A stretch of 64,000 nt of DNA from Buddleja alternifolia (lineage: Eukaryota > Streptophyta > Magnoliopsida > Lamiales > Scrophulariaceae), in assembly GCA_019426215.1 (NCBI GenBank), contig CM033404.1, forward strand, positions 26,846,843 through 26,910,842. The letters run 5' to 3'. Below the pieces are notes generated by a model, which was not told the origin of the DNA, made no database searches, and saw only the letters and a program-made list of their open reading frames with translations. This document shows, piece by piece, positions 46,780 to 58,675 of the stretch (the first letter of the stretch is position 1; each line of letters starts with the position of its first letter). Both the position numbers and the translations under genes were made by a program.

Positions 46780-48551
46780 TGTTAGGATTATGCCCTCAGA
46801 TGCCATAGAGGATAGAATGAGTAGGACATCTATCTTGTATTGAACTTAATTATTTTTAATAAAATGCAATATTTAGTTTTTCACTTAATTCTTATCTGCA
46901 TCTATAAGTTGTGTAAAACGCTTTGCCCGTGTTTTCAGTGCGATCCCTCTACTTTCTATGGGATAGGAAGAATGGCACTAGAGAGATCGACCTTGATTAC
47001 TAAAACTAGTTTGCAAGTAAAATGAAGTCTTTAATGGGCAAGTAAAGACTTCGAATACTTGTACAATCTTAGCTTTGACATGGGAGTGCCAGTCGAACAC
47101 CATGTAATGGTGAGAGCATAAGACTATAGGCACATCAGTGGAACTGATATGCTCGAACACGACTCGCATCGGTTCTGTCACATGGGTTTTCACTCTGTGA
47201 CTGTCAATGACAAAGCTGATTATGCGTAATAGGTATATTTGAACCTTTGACCTGAAGTACCAGGCTGAAGATGCACTTGTGACGTCAAGTCTTTCACTAG
47301 AGTAGTTAGACCCAATTCACCCTTTGGTGGGGTCGACCTCGAAATGCGGACTTGATGGGCAAGTGGTAGTCTTAGCAGATATCTAATATGTGATTTGTTC
47401 TCTCATAAGTCAATGAGAATGTACCCTATGTGATTATAGATTAATAGAGATCAAAGTCTTTGGCCAAAGCAAAAGAGACGATTGTGTTAGGCACTTAATC
47501 GATCTCAATGATCTCGTATTATTATAATTTATACATATGGTCAAGTCCAGTGAGTTTGACATAACCGTGACTCTCACTTGACCGGGGAACGTGAACAAAG
47601 GGTTTATACATATACAATATTTACGATTGGAAGGTTGTGGAATGATCCATTCATTCGTATTTCATTTGGGCTACGAAGTGGGCCACGCGATTGGCTAGGT
47701 GTTACCCACTTCCTTTGGTTTCCTCTCATTGCCAAATGAAATGAACATAAAGAGTCGCGCTAAAGAATTGATGAAGAAAATTGAAAAGGATTTTCTATTT
47801 TATTTTTGGAGAGATTTAATTTATTGGATAAGTTAAATAATTAATTACTTATTGGATAAGATAATTAATTAAATGAATAAGATTAATTATTAATTAATTT
47901 CTTGGAGAAATATATTAATGAATTAATTTATCTAATTAATTTTATTATTTTATTTATTTATTGGATAAAATAAATTATTAATTGAATAAAGAATTAATTA
48001 AACAAAACAAAAGAAATTTCGGGCCCCATATGGGGCGTCCAAGAGGACGCACATTAGGTCAAAGATGGATGATCAAAGTGGTCTTTTTTGTTGTCTTGGT
48101 CAATAAGTCATTCAGGTAAAAAAGACTTTTCTTGATTTTAACCTAGACATAACTTTGTATCAACTCTCCAAATAATAGAAGAAGAAAAATATCCTCCCCC
48201 TCTATACACACACTAGCCGTCGCCCCTATAGAGAAAGAAGTGGGATTTTTTCATCATCAATTCGTGCATGATAATTTAGAGACAACGTGATTCGTTGTTT
48301 GGATTAATTTTCGAGAAGCTTCAAGAAATCAAGACTTGAAGAATACGAGGATTGAAGAATTCAAGAACTTCATCAATTCGAAGAGTTGAAGAAGAATTGG
48401 ATTCTCCTACCACCTCGCTTCAACGGGTAAGTTGATTTATTCGTTAAAGCATTTTTGATTCAATTATGCGATTAGAGAAACACTTTGGGTTTTTGTTAAA
48501 TTTTTTGAAATCCTTCCGCTGTATTTATGAATTTTTTTGCGAAACCCAATA
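46780..48551 (+). repeat. The single LTR of the permuted Copia
   Basis: 1772 bp from TGTTAGGATT to CCCAATA; the expected terminal CA reads TA. It has a polypurine tract on the left and a primer site on the right, so it serves as 3' LTR of the left part and 5' LTR of the right part. Related to the truncated LTR at 23940-25327. Confidence 0.88.
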
Positions 48552-48552
48552 G

Positions 48553-48565
48553 TGGTATCAGAGCC
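48553..48565 (+). promoter_or_regulatory. Primer-binding site of the permuted Copia
   Basis: TGGTATCAGAGCC, complementary to the initiator-Met tRNA 3' end, one base after the LTR. Confidence 0.93.
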
Positions 48566-50725
48566 AATCTCTGATTTGCATATTTGATCTTGTTTACGTG
48601 ATTTAAGACATGTATGTTATGTGTTTTTGAAGCATGTTTGTATGTTTTCTTAAATCTGCGTTTTTATGGTTTTTGCCTAGATTTTTTGATTTTTTAGTTA
48701 TTGTAAATCTAGGAATATTTGGTAATATTGAAAAATCAAAAAACCCGAGGAAAAACGGGGCTCGAAGAGCCTCGAGAATCAGCGCACAGTTGTGCGCGCT
48801 GCTGCTGCGCGCACCGTGTGCGCAGCAGGCACACGGCCAGGCCATGCGACCTGGCCACCTGCACATGGCCCGTCGGGTCGTGTGCTCAGCCCGATGGGTC
48901 GTGTGTTTCGACACCCGATTCGCTGATTTGGGTCCGGGATCCGGGTCTGTTAATGGGCTATGTGTTGGGTCGAAATTGAAATTTGAGTTTGGGTAAATTT
49001 AATTATTCGGGTGGGTTAAAAAGATGATGACCCGATATAATTTAATTAAGCCCAACAAGAAATTTAATCAATCTCGACTTATTAATTAGTTTGAGTTTAA
49101 TTTAATTAATTCCAAATGAGCCCATTGGATGGGTGATTTGGACTTTAATTAAAAATAGCTCAACAGAAATTAATAAAGTGTGTATGTTTTTCCGAATTAA
49201 TTAATTTGAGCCTAATTGAATTAAATCCAAGTTGACCAAAAGGATGGTAACTTGCGTTTGATAAAATTGAGCCCAATAAGATTAATTGGAAATAAATATT
49301 TAATTAGAATAATTAATTATTTTTCTTGGAGATTAATAATTAATTTATGAATTAAATATTATTAATTTTTTCTCGACTTGGAAATTGCTTAATTTTTGAA
49401 TAAGGAACATAAATTATTTTTCTTAGAGATTAATAATTAATTCTTTGGTCAAATAACACTATTTCCAATCAAAGATGGCATTAAATCATAATAAAATAGA
49501 ATTTCATATTTTATGTATTCTTTTAGTAGGACTAATATTATTTTAATTAAAGGTAGATATACTTAATTTTTTTTAATTTCGTATATCTAAGTCATCTAGT
49601 TGGACTAGAACGATTTTAATTGAAATATTGAATGTATAAAAGGTTGGGAATTTTATAAAGGACTTTTTAGTTGGACTAAAATTTTAATAATCAACATAAG
49701 TGATTTAATATTGCGAGCATGTATTAATTGAAACGAGCATGTCTTATGTGATTGTAACACCGATCGTGGACTTAGGTTTATTTGTTTTACCTTTATATTT
49801 TATTATATTGGTTATCAAGTTTGAGGGTATTTATTATATTCTTAGAAATAATGCATAAGTTGTTTTAGGAATTGAAATAGAATAGTTCAATATTGATAAA
49901 GTCAAAAGGCCCATGAATGTTAAATAGGTTTTAATTTATGCCTTTTGTGATGGCCCATTGGCTCGGGTCCTCTAGTAAAAGTCCATGATCAAGTGATGAA
50001 TTTATATATTTAAATTCAATGATTATTTATATTGAAAGACATGATTATTAGTATTGTTTTTATGCATGATCAATATAGAATAAAAACGCTTTATAAATTG
50101 AATAGCGTGCAAAGTGAGACCAAAACGTTTTGACGAATTAAAATTCTCCCAAATAAATAATACCGAGTTAGTAAAAGATGTTTGACATCCTCTCCCTCCA
50201 CTAAGATTTCTAAAATTAAAATTACTATAAATGTGTAATGCTTCCCCAGTTATGGGGGTTATGCATTTAGAAATAATTTGAAATTTTATGCCTTAATCGA
50301 AGCATATTTCACCCCAGAAACCTGTTCGGTTGCAAGGTGAAATTCAAATGTTAGATTATAGGAGTTAGTGGGAATGAACTCAGGTAGTTCACGATCCTAG
50401 AAACTTGTTCGGTTGCGATTTGGTGAACTATGGGGAAAGGTATTGAAATGTTTATTGGATAAATTGATATTAGATATCACTTCAAATAATTAATGGGCTA
50501 GAAACCGGTTGGGTTGCAACCCATCTAATTAATTGAGGACCTCAATACCCGCTGTGGAATCGATGCCAATGATGATTCCCGATTTTCACATGGGAGTGTG
50601 GGATTCGAAGAATGCAGTGGGAGCCAAGATTAATTTTAAGTCCTTAAGTTTTCCTGGTTAAGTCAAAACAAGTAATCTAATAAATTTAGTTTATTTCTGC
50701 AGTTATTTTCTCGCTGCTCTCAAAT
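48566..50725 (+). other. Long 5' leader with GC-rich palindromic block
   Basis: About 2.2 kb of leader before gag. 48760-48960 is strongly GC-rich in AT-rich surroundings and full of inverted repeats: CGCACAGTTGTGCG, GCGCGCTGCTGCTGCGCGC and GGCCAGGCCATGCGACCTGGCC-type arms. This suggests structured RNA. Near gag, three copies of a motif like CTAGAAACCTGTTCGGTTGC occur at 50315-50334, 50398-50417 and 50508-50530. Confidence 0.65.
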
Positions 50726-52296
50726 ATGACAAACCCACTTTCAATTCTGCTCGAAAAAATACTCTTACTGGACCCAACTATGTGGACTGACTTAGAAATT
50801 TGAGGATTGTCCTCAATATGGAATCTCTAGGATATGTCTTGGAGGCTAATATCCCGGCAACTCCTGCTAGAACACGTGCCAACGAGGAAGAGGTCCAAGC
50901 CCATGAAAAATGGGTTAAGGACGACCTCCGGGTGAGAGGATACATGGTGGATCTATGACCAATGATCTTCAAAGGTCACATGATAAGATGTCTACTGCAA
51001 GAGCTATCCTAGCTCACCTGGTAGAGCTCTATGGTGAGCACAGTCGAACTGCACGATATGAGATATCGAAAGAGCTCTTCGAAGCCAAGACGAAAGAAAG
51101 TGAGAAGGTTGGTGATCATGTCCGCAAAATCATTTCGAGGATTGAGAAATTGGAAGCTCTCGAATTCACCATGAACGCCACCCTTCAAACTAACTTAATC
51201 TTGCAGTCTCTTCCTAATTCCTTCTCCCAATTCGTAGTTAACTTTAATTGCAATGAGATAGAGTTCAAGTTAGCTGGGCTAATGAACAAGTTGGTTATTG
51301 CACAATCTCAAATGAAACCAAAGGGAAAGGAAACTGTCTTGGTCATTTCTTCTGGACCTAAAAAGTCTAAGTCTAAGAAGAAGAAAAAGAAGAACAAGAA
51401 GCAGTCTGGCAAGCTTGGAGCTGAAGGGGGTGTCCATAAGGGTAAGGGAAAGGCTCAAGGGTTTTATAAGAGCAAAGGGCCTATGAAAACTGATAGATGT
51501 CTCGAGTGCGGTGAGCTTGGCCACTGGAAGAGGAACTGTCCCAAATTAGGCAAAGGCGCAAAAGATATGAAACTCTTTGTTTTTGAAACTAACTGTTCTA
51601 TGATCGTCTTTTCTACTTCGTGGATTCTGGACTCAGGGGCTAGTGCGCATGTTTGTTGTTTGGATCAGGATCTGTAGAGAAGTAGAAGGCTGGGCCGAGA
51701 AGAAGTGATGATCAAAGTAGGCAGCGGGGAAAGCGTCGCAGCTACTAGGATTGGATCTACTTCTCTTTATTTGAATTCTGGACATTTATTATTATTGAAT
51801 GATGTTTTAATTTTGCCCAAGGGGCTTAAGAACATTGTATCTATTCCCATCTTAGTTAAGATTGGGTATACATTCCATTTTTCTAAGTTAAATTGCAACA
51901 TTTATTATAGAAATAAATTAGTTGGCAATGCTTCTTTAGTTAATGGTTTGTATTATTTAAATGTCCTTAATTCATCTGTTGTGCATGTTGTAACTCATAG
52001 ACGTGGTAGGCAAGAAACTAACCTAAGGCTTAAGTGACATCTTAGACTAGGCCATGCAGGAGAGCATAAGATACACAAAATGGAAAGGGATGGGCTTTTG
52101 AGCTCACTGAGGTCGGATCCCTATCCAACATGTGAATCATGTCTCTTAGGCAAGATGGCTAGATCTGTCTTCACGGGACTTTTGAAAGAGCTACTCAAGT
52201 CTTAGGGTTAGTGCATACTGACGTTTGCGGACCATTTGGAGAAATAGCTCGTGGGGGTTTCTACTACTTCATCACTTTCACAGACGATCATTCAAG
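50726..52296 (+). pseudogene. Copia gag, protease and integrase N half
   Basis: Gag starts near ATG 50726 and is frameshifted early (LTGPNYVDWLRN reads with a stop for the Trp). It is frameshifted again near 50957, then open for 240 codons with a Lys-rich tract and the CCHC knuckle CLECGELGHWKRNC (about 51496-51540). Protease shows WILDSGASAHVC (about 51620-51655). Integrase follows with LRLGHAGEHKIHKM, CESCLLGKMARSVFTG and VHTDVCGPFGEIARGG, ending TFTDDHS at 52296, where unrelated Gypsy sequence begins. Confidence 0.88.
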
Positions 52297-53451
52297 TTGT
52301 GAACAGTGAGATATTTCGCTTCATGCTCCAAATAGTGAACACTAGGGGCTACCCATGCCTCCTGATATTAAGACGGAGGTCACCCCAGTGAAAAGTTGTG
52401 AGGCTCAAAGCCTCAGGGCATTAGTCTGCAAAATCACCGTGGCCGGCATCCGACGAACAGAGCCTATAGATCTCATCATCATCAAGGAACCATCCCTAAC
52501 CCCCTGGTGTCAAAGACACCACTTGGTAACGTACTCCTAAATATGATTCACATACTACGGAGTTGGGGGCAAGTAGTGGGTAAATAGGAATGAAATAAAC
52601 AAATAGCGGGCTAGTAACTAGTTACTATGTAAAGACTGGCTAGCTAAAACCTAAAGGCCATGGAAATTTGATATTTCAAGGCCAAGCAATTTTCAGCATT
52701 TAACAAAGGGGAACTGCTAACGAGTAAATTCGAACACAGCAAAAATGCCCAAGAGGCATCGCCCCTACCATTCATCTCGTCAACGGCGTGTTAAAATGGC
52801 TAAGTACCTAAACTAGTGCTCATGAAGCACAAGGTACTATGACAAAATAAGCAGACAAGAGATAGTCTTGCTAGACATAATCAAACGCCACTTATTCAAA
52901 AAGGCGTAAGTAAAGGATTAGACCAAGCTCTAAGTTAGCTCTCTACTAGCAGAAGATAACATCTACCCCGTTCAATCCTTACTCCCTAAGGTGTTAACCA
53001 TGCAAATACACTAAGGAGTGGGGGACAGGGAACATTACGAGGTGCTAAGTCCACCCGTCAAAATTATCCACCCACCAAATCTAATCATGGGGGTAGAAAA
53101 AATGTAACCAGCCTGTTATGGATGCTGTCGAAAACGATTGCACAAGAAAAAAATTTCAAGTAAAAAAGGACTAAGAAAAATCAAATGAGGGCTAAGCCGA
53201 CTTTAACATCACTCCCCTAAGCAAAACCCCAGGGTACATCAGGCCCCCAGGGGTAAAAAATGACACCTCGCGGCAAGGCCTCTTGCCTCGAGGTAACATG
53301 CCTTGTGGCCTGACCGCGAGGCCAACTTGTCGACGCCACTTGGCGTCCCTGGGCTCCGCGAACAGGCTTGACGCCCCTGGTAAAATTGCTTTAAGGGCAG
53401 AGAGGTCATGAAGTGAATTAACTAAGTGTTGGCCAAAAAATGACCTCCACA

Positions 53452-54012
53452 CATAGAGGTTAAGGACTTTGCCCCTCCACCTCGAGGAAAAAGACCTTGC
53501 CCATTCGCAATAGAGGCTGAGGACTTTGCCCCTCCACCTCGAGGCAAAAGACCTTTCCCATTCGCAATAGAGGCTGAGGACTTTGCCCCTCCACCTCGAG
53601 GCAAAAGACCTTGCCCATTCGCGATAGAGGCTAAGGACTTTGCCCCTCCACCTCGAGGCAAAAGATCTTGCCCATTCGCGATAGAGGCTAAGGACTTTAC
53701 CCCTCCACCTCGAGGCAAAAGACCTTGCCCATTCAAAATAGAGGCTGAGAACTTTGCCCCTCCACCTCGAGGTAAAAGACCTTGCCCATTAGTGATAGAG
53801 GCTGAGGACTTTGTCTCTCCACCTCGAGGCAAAAGACCTTGCCCATTCGCAGTAGAGGCTGAGGACTTTGCCCCCTCACCTCGAGGCAAAATCCCTTGCC
53901 CATTCTCCGTAGAGGCCAAGGACTTTGCCCCCTCACCTCGGGGCAAAATACTTAGTCCACTCACCTCGAGGTAAAATACCTTGCCCACTCTCCATAGAGC
54001 CTAGAACTTTGC
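53452..54012. repeat. 57-bp tandem repeat, about ten units
   Basis: Units contain GAGGCTGAGGACTTTGCCCC, TCCACCTCGAGGCAAAAGAC and CTTGCCCATTCGCAATA. Because 57 is a multiple of three, frames stay open; the minus strand encodes a 19-residue repeat with NGQGLLPRGGGAKSSAS. The last units are more diverged. Confidence 0.93.
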
Positions 54013-54595
54013 CCCCTATCGAGGCAAAGGACCTTGCACTCTCACCTAGTAGCAAAAGCTCTTACTCTCTCGCAATGAGTCAATGAACCTTGCCCCTCCA
54101 CCTCGGGGCAAAGGCCAAAATACTCAAAATATCAAGTCGCTTACGGTACTTTAAGTTTGGAGGAGGCTAAGTTCCACATCCGCAAAAAATATTCCAAGTA
54201 AATGATGACATGCCCCTTGGCGGTCTTGAAGAGCGAAAGCTTCATTCGGAATGGAAGAATTTCTAAGTTCGCCTCGAAGATAGAAATTACTTCCAATGGG
54301 AATTTGGCCAAAAATATCAATTCTTCTCAAACCCCGAGGATAAAGGCAAATAAATTGTCTCAAGACCAATTGCCCCAAGATAAATTATTTGCCTTAGGCA
54401 CCAGTTAGTATGCATTTGCCATGCAATTGGGGCAATTGACGCGAGGTAATATTGCCTCGCGGCAACAAGCGTAAGTATGTATATATATGTATATATGTAT
54501 GTATATATATATAAAGAAAAGAAGAAGGTAAATTTTGCACTATCAATTGTATCGACTTCCTACTCCCGAGTATTTCACCTGTCGGAGTAAATATT

Positions 54596-54609
54596 CGGGA
54601 GTGGGGGGC
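54596..54609 (+). promoter_or_regulatory. Polypurine tract of the Gypsy element
   Basis: CGGGAGTGGGGGGC just before the LTR start at 54614, in plus orientation. Confidence 0.75.
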
Positions 54610-54613
54610 ATTA

Positions 54614-55169
54614 TGATGTCACCAAAAAATACTTGAGGGCATTATGGTAATTATATGTGTCCCCAAGTTGGGTCTGATCGTCACCCGCGGGTTAGCATCC
54701 GTGGGTAACCCGCCGTACAGGCCCATAAAGGGTGGAAGACCCACCAAAGGTAATTGGGTCTTATTATTAGTCTAAAAGACCATAAAATCAAGGAGATTAA
54801 ACCCAATGGGTTATTAATTACATTGGGCCCATGGCCCGTAGCCCATTAACAACTCCCTATAAATACTTTAGAGGGGCTGAGAGAGGCTGATGATTCGCTT
54901 TCCCTATCAAAAAGTGTGCTAGAGAGAGAAAGCAGCTACCATTATCTACTCCCCCAATAAAAATTCACTGGCTACTGAGAGTAACCCCACAAAAGAACTA
55001 CAAACTGACTTGATCTCACAACATTGGGTACATAGGCAGCTCGAAGTAACCAAGTGCAGTCTATACATTATCCAACCCTCCACCTAGTTTGTCGTGAGTT
55101 AGACCGGTTCCCTTACTCCACGTGGTCAATCACGTGACATCTACTGTCTGACGATTTTTACTATCATCA
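54614..55169 (+). repeat. 3' LTR of the Gypsy element
   Basis: Begins TGATGTCACC and ends CTATCATCA (556 bp). TATA box CCTATAAATAC at 54856-54866. Collinear with the solo LTR at 33713-34203, with many substitutions and an extra segment near 54905-54950. Confidence 0.85.
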
Positions 55170-58022
55170 CCAATAAACTATTCAATAATAATTTTTAAAA
55201 TTTCATACTAAATTGAGAAATGATATTGTACTTTTTCTATCTAATTGTTCGTTTGTAACTTGGTTAACGATAATTCAAGTATATGAAAAGTAAATTGAAG
55301 ATGATTTGTGTAGTTTAAACCAAACACACTTGTTACAGAATGTGCTTCAAAAAAAAAAGAAAATAATTAAAAAAAAATCAAAATCAAATAAACAATCAAA
55401 CAATTAATTAGAAAAACTGATTTTTAAATCAATTGTTTTACAATTAAATATACAAATAGTCATAATCAAAGAATAATCTAAACCAAACAGACCCTAAAAT
55501 ATTTTCCACTAAACTATTAGATAAACAATGAAATAAAAGAGAAGAGAAAGTTAGCAAGTTATTAAGAAAAAGTCTTTGCCTCAGACAATACTGAAGAAAA
55601 CAAATTCAAGAAAAGAGCAAAACATTAGGGGAAAATATATTAAAATAGATGAAATCATAAACCTGCTCGTGCTCAGATCAGAATATATACAAAATTATAT
55701 AATGACAAAATCAAAGATAATTGTCAAAATTGCAAATTATTGTACAGTAAATAGAGTGCAAGAATGATACAAGACACTAAAAATGATAGACCATAATGTT
55801 ACTAATGAATAAAGTTTCTGTCATCACAATATTCAATGATAAAACCCAAAATAGATTATTTAAATTTTCAGCTCCCATTTAATATTTTAGTAGATACTAA
55901 TTGATATACTTTACTCTAAAGCATAAACCCCACTTTTGCTAATTGATATACTCGTACCATCTTTCTTTAGTTCTCAACACCCATTTCTTCCATAAAGTCA
56001 TGCAATATATAATCTCATTATTTATTGTACAGTGAATTTATAAAATTCACAAAAGATCAATACATGGAAGTTTAGGATCTTATCCTATTGGGGTTGACTG
56101 ACAATTATTATACTAAGGAATTCTAGTTTATTCATTCACCTCATCATCTTCATGATGTGTTTATTGATCTAGTATTCCTTAAGACATCTTGGTAATGTTC
56201 AACTTACTCATTACCCATGTCTAACTGTCAAATCCCGCCATTAAACGTCTCCTTGAAAAAATAATTTTTTTCAGAAGAACCATCTCTTGCATCAAGTGCT
56301 TGAGAATGGTTGACTAAGTGGTCAGGATATAGCTTTTAGTCATCTCAATGACTTTAGGTGACCATTCATAACGGTCCGCAACAGTCAGTGATTCATTGTC
56401 AATTGGAACTAAAAGAACATGTAGATATATGAACGAGTTTATATATACCATAAGTAGATACACTTTCAAGATTCACATTCCACTTGACATATCTAGACCT
56501 TAGGAACTAATGTTCTCGAAATACGATTGTAAAGGACCAGCTAACGCAATTATGAAATAAATAAATTATAAACAAGTTATGAGTCGAGTCTTTAGCAATA
56601 AAAACCAAATATGAGATCCACAAACCACATTTTGGTACATGCAATGATGACCTGGTTTTATACATTTTCCTTCCTGGCGGCAGGACCGAAAAATGTAATA
56701 AGTTTAGGCAAGAACATTTCTCAATTAATATGTTTTTCTCTTGTAACTCTTACTAAACATCATTAACCCACCATATTAATTTTCAGCCTTTGGGATGACA
56801 TAACAGAGCTCCTCGAGGAGGCTAATATGTTTTCCCAATCAAGTGTACACCATTACTTAGATATTCATATGATATTCGGGATACTCCACGGCTGCGTGAT
56901 CGCACTCGTTTATGCATATTTCAATCTACTCAGGGAATACCCTGAGTGAATATCCTCCTCAGGGAATATTATTCACTCGCTATACCGTTAGATCAGTAAT
57001 GGAGGCCATGAGAATTCAACTCTTGAATCTCTCTCCCACTTGATATTTCAAAACTCGTGGATTTTTCATTATCATATAATGAATACATTAAATAATAATA
57101 AGTACTAATCAAATTAGAATTTCCAAGAAATTTAATTAAAGAGGAAAAATTCAACTATTTGAATTATATGATCTCATCAAAACGTTTCTCCTTATCTTGG
57201 AATATACTCCCACTCAACTATCATGTCAAAAGCAATTTGGCATCATATATTCAACATATATTTAAACAATTTAAATAATACACTTGATCACATCAACTTT
57301 CTCATGTTGAATACAATCACACATACTTATGTTTTCAAACAATTTGAACAACGTGATCTCATGCTCATTAAGTACTAAGATTCAACTTCTTGAATCTTAC
57401 TCTCATTCAATTATCATATCACAATATATGATTGGCATAAAAATATTCAACATTTATTTAAACAATTTAAATAAAATATTTGATCAAATCTACTATATCA
57501 TGTTGAATAAATATATTAATGTTATAAACATGTATTCACACTTTTAAACAATTTAAACAATTGATCTAATCAAAATAAACATGCTTTAACAATAAAAATA
57601 TTAATATCTAGAATCCAATTTCATAAAATTCCATAGTATCCTTTAATTTTAAACATGCAATCATGTAAACATGTCTCACATGTACGGATCAAGAGCTAAG
57701 GCTCAGAGCCATATTTCACCAAAAATAGAAATAGAGAGTAAATATTGTAATAGAAAACCACACTAGTTTTAATTCCCAGAAAAGATTGGAGGCGTCACAA
57801 CGGTCGCACTTAAAATCCAATCTCCTCGACAGAATTAACTAGACGAATTTAATAGCACAATATAATACTACAACTATAACTAACAATTGATCCATTTATA
57901 CAAGAATGCTTATATCATAATAATCGATACATGTCTAAAGCTTTAATATCTAGAATCAAAATTCTAAAATAAATAACATCTCATCATGCCAATATGTCTC
58001 ACATGTACGTATCAAGAGTCTG
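55170..58022 (-). other. AT-rich sequence, probably interior of the next LTR element
   Basis: No coding domain is visible. At least the right part should be interior of the minus-strand element whose 5' LTR is 58037-59781, because the primer site adjoins it. I find no 3' LTR within the window, so the left edge is unknown; 55170-56000 may be older flanking DNA. Confidence 0.45.
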
Positions 58023-58034
58023 GCTCTGATACCA
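58023..58034 (-). promoter_or_regulatory. Primer-binding site, initiator-Met tRNA
   Basis: The minus strand reads TGGTATCAGAGC two bases inside the LTR at 58037. Confidence 0.92.
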
Positions 58035-58528
58035 GTTGTTGGGAAAATGATTCAAAATCGAACCCAAATTGGTACGCAGCGGAATTAAAATAGAGACCTA
58101 ACTCTTATGCGTACATGCATGACATCAAAAATTAAAGCATACATACTATGGCTTAAAGCAATTAATGAAACACTTTAATTAATAATTATTATTGTCTATC
58201 TACAGCTAACAATTAAAAGACTACATAATTAAACACTTTAATTAAAATCAATAATTGAATAACTATAAAAACAATAACAATTGAAAATGAAGAAAGCAAA
58301 CCTTACACCGAAGATTGGAACTTGCCGGTAGAAGAAGAACTCGTTCACCGCAAAGCCTTCTTCGCAATGCCTCAACAAACTCATGAGTGTGGGCTCCAAA
58401 AAATACTACTAAAATAAAACTCTTTAAGAGGGATTTTATTTTCTTAAAGACTAGCTTGTTCTTGAAAAATTGTTCAAGAACTACTTGTCTTTGTTGTGTT
58501 TGGTGCATTTGAACTTCCAAATGACACC

Positions 58529-58540
58529 CCTTTATATAGG
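58529..58540 (-). promoter_or_regulatory. TATA box in the 58-59 kb LTR
   Basis: The minus strand reads CCTATATAAAGG in the orientation that would transcribe the element interior. Confidence 0.65.
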
Positions 58541-58655
58541 GTGAAAAAGAAATGAAGAGGCATTAAAAAATTCATGTGGGATGTTAAAGAAAACAAGTGG
58601 GGTGGAAAAAACAAAGAAACTTTCGGTGCCCATTTCAGCTGGTGGGCCGCGCGTA

Positions 58656-58675
58656 AACAGTACGCGCGTACTGTT
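58656..58675. repeat. Perfect 20-bp palindrome
   Basis: AACAGTACGC followed directly by its exact complement, centred on CGCG, about 130 bp upstream of the LTR TATA box. It is a candidate dimeric factor-binding site in the LTR promoter. Confidence 0.85.

Larger units (their letters stand above)
35974..52296 (+). mobile_element. Circularly permuted one-LTR Copia copy, with a nested Copia
   Basis: Ignoring the nested insert (36670-45118), the plus strand reads: integrase C half (35974-36669), RT-RNase H (45119-46768), polypurine tract, one LTR (46780-48551), primer site, leader, gag, protease, integrase N half (to 52296). The right end stops at integrase TFTDDHS and the left end starts at YLMKQKSKSFERF. 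In a standard Copia integrase only a few residues separate these two points. Total without the insert is about 7.9 kb, right for one interior plus one LTR. A linearised one-LTR circle explains this simply; two overlapping truncated tandem copies are the alternative. All ORFs carry stops or frameshifts. Confidence 0.75.
52297..55169 (+). mobile_element. 3' end of a Gypsy-type element
   Basis: Non-coding interior with a tandem array (53452-54012), polypurine tract and 3' LTR. No gag or pol is left; the left edge is the Copia junction. Long 3' untranslated regions with tandem arrays are a known trait of the Tat/Ogre group of plant Gypsy elements, which I suggest as the likely group. A second, solo LTR of the family is at 33713-34203. 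Confidence 0.7.

Noticed and set aside
48634..48996. Protein-coding gene in the GC-rich block
   Set aside because: Open frames occur on both strands because of GC composition; the position is a Copia leader.
53422..53988. A 188-codon ORF for a Gly-rich repeat protein
   Set aside because: The frame is open only because the 57-bp repeat unit is a multiple of three; no start context or domain supports a gene.
53452..54012. CRISPR-like repeat array
   Set aside because: Units are contiguous 57-bp tandem copies with no unique spacers, in a plant retrotransposon.
33713..55169. One 21-kb Gypsy element bounded by the two similar LTRs
   Set aside because: The left LTR has its own CATGC duplications on both sides, so it is a separate solo LTR, and no Gypsy primer site follows it.
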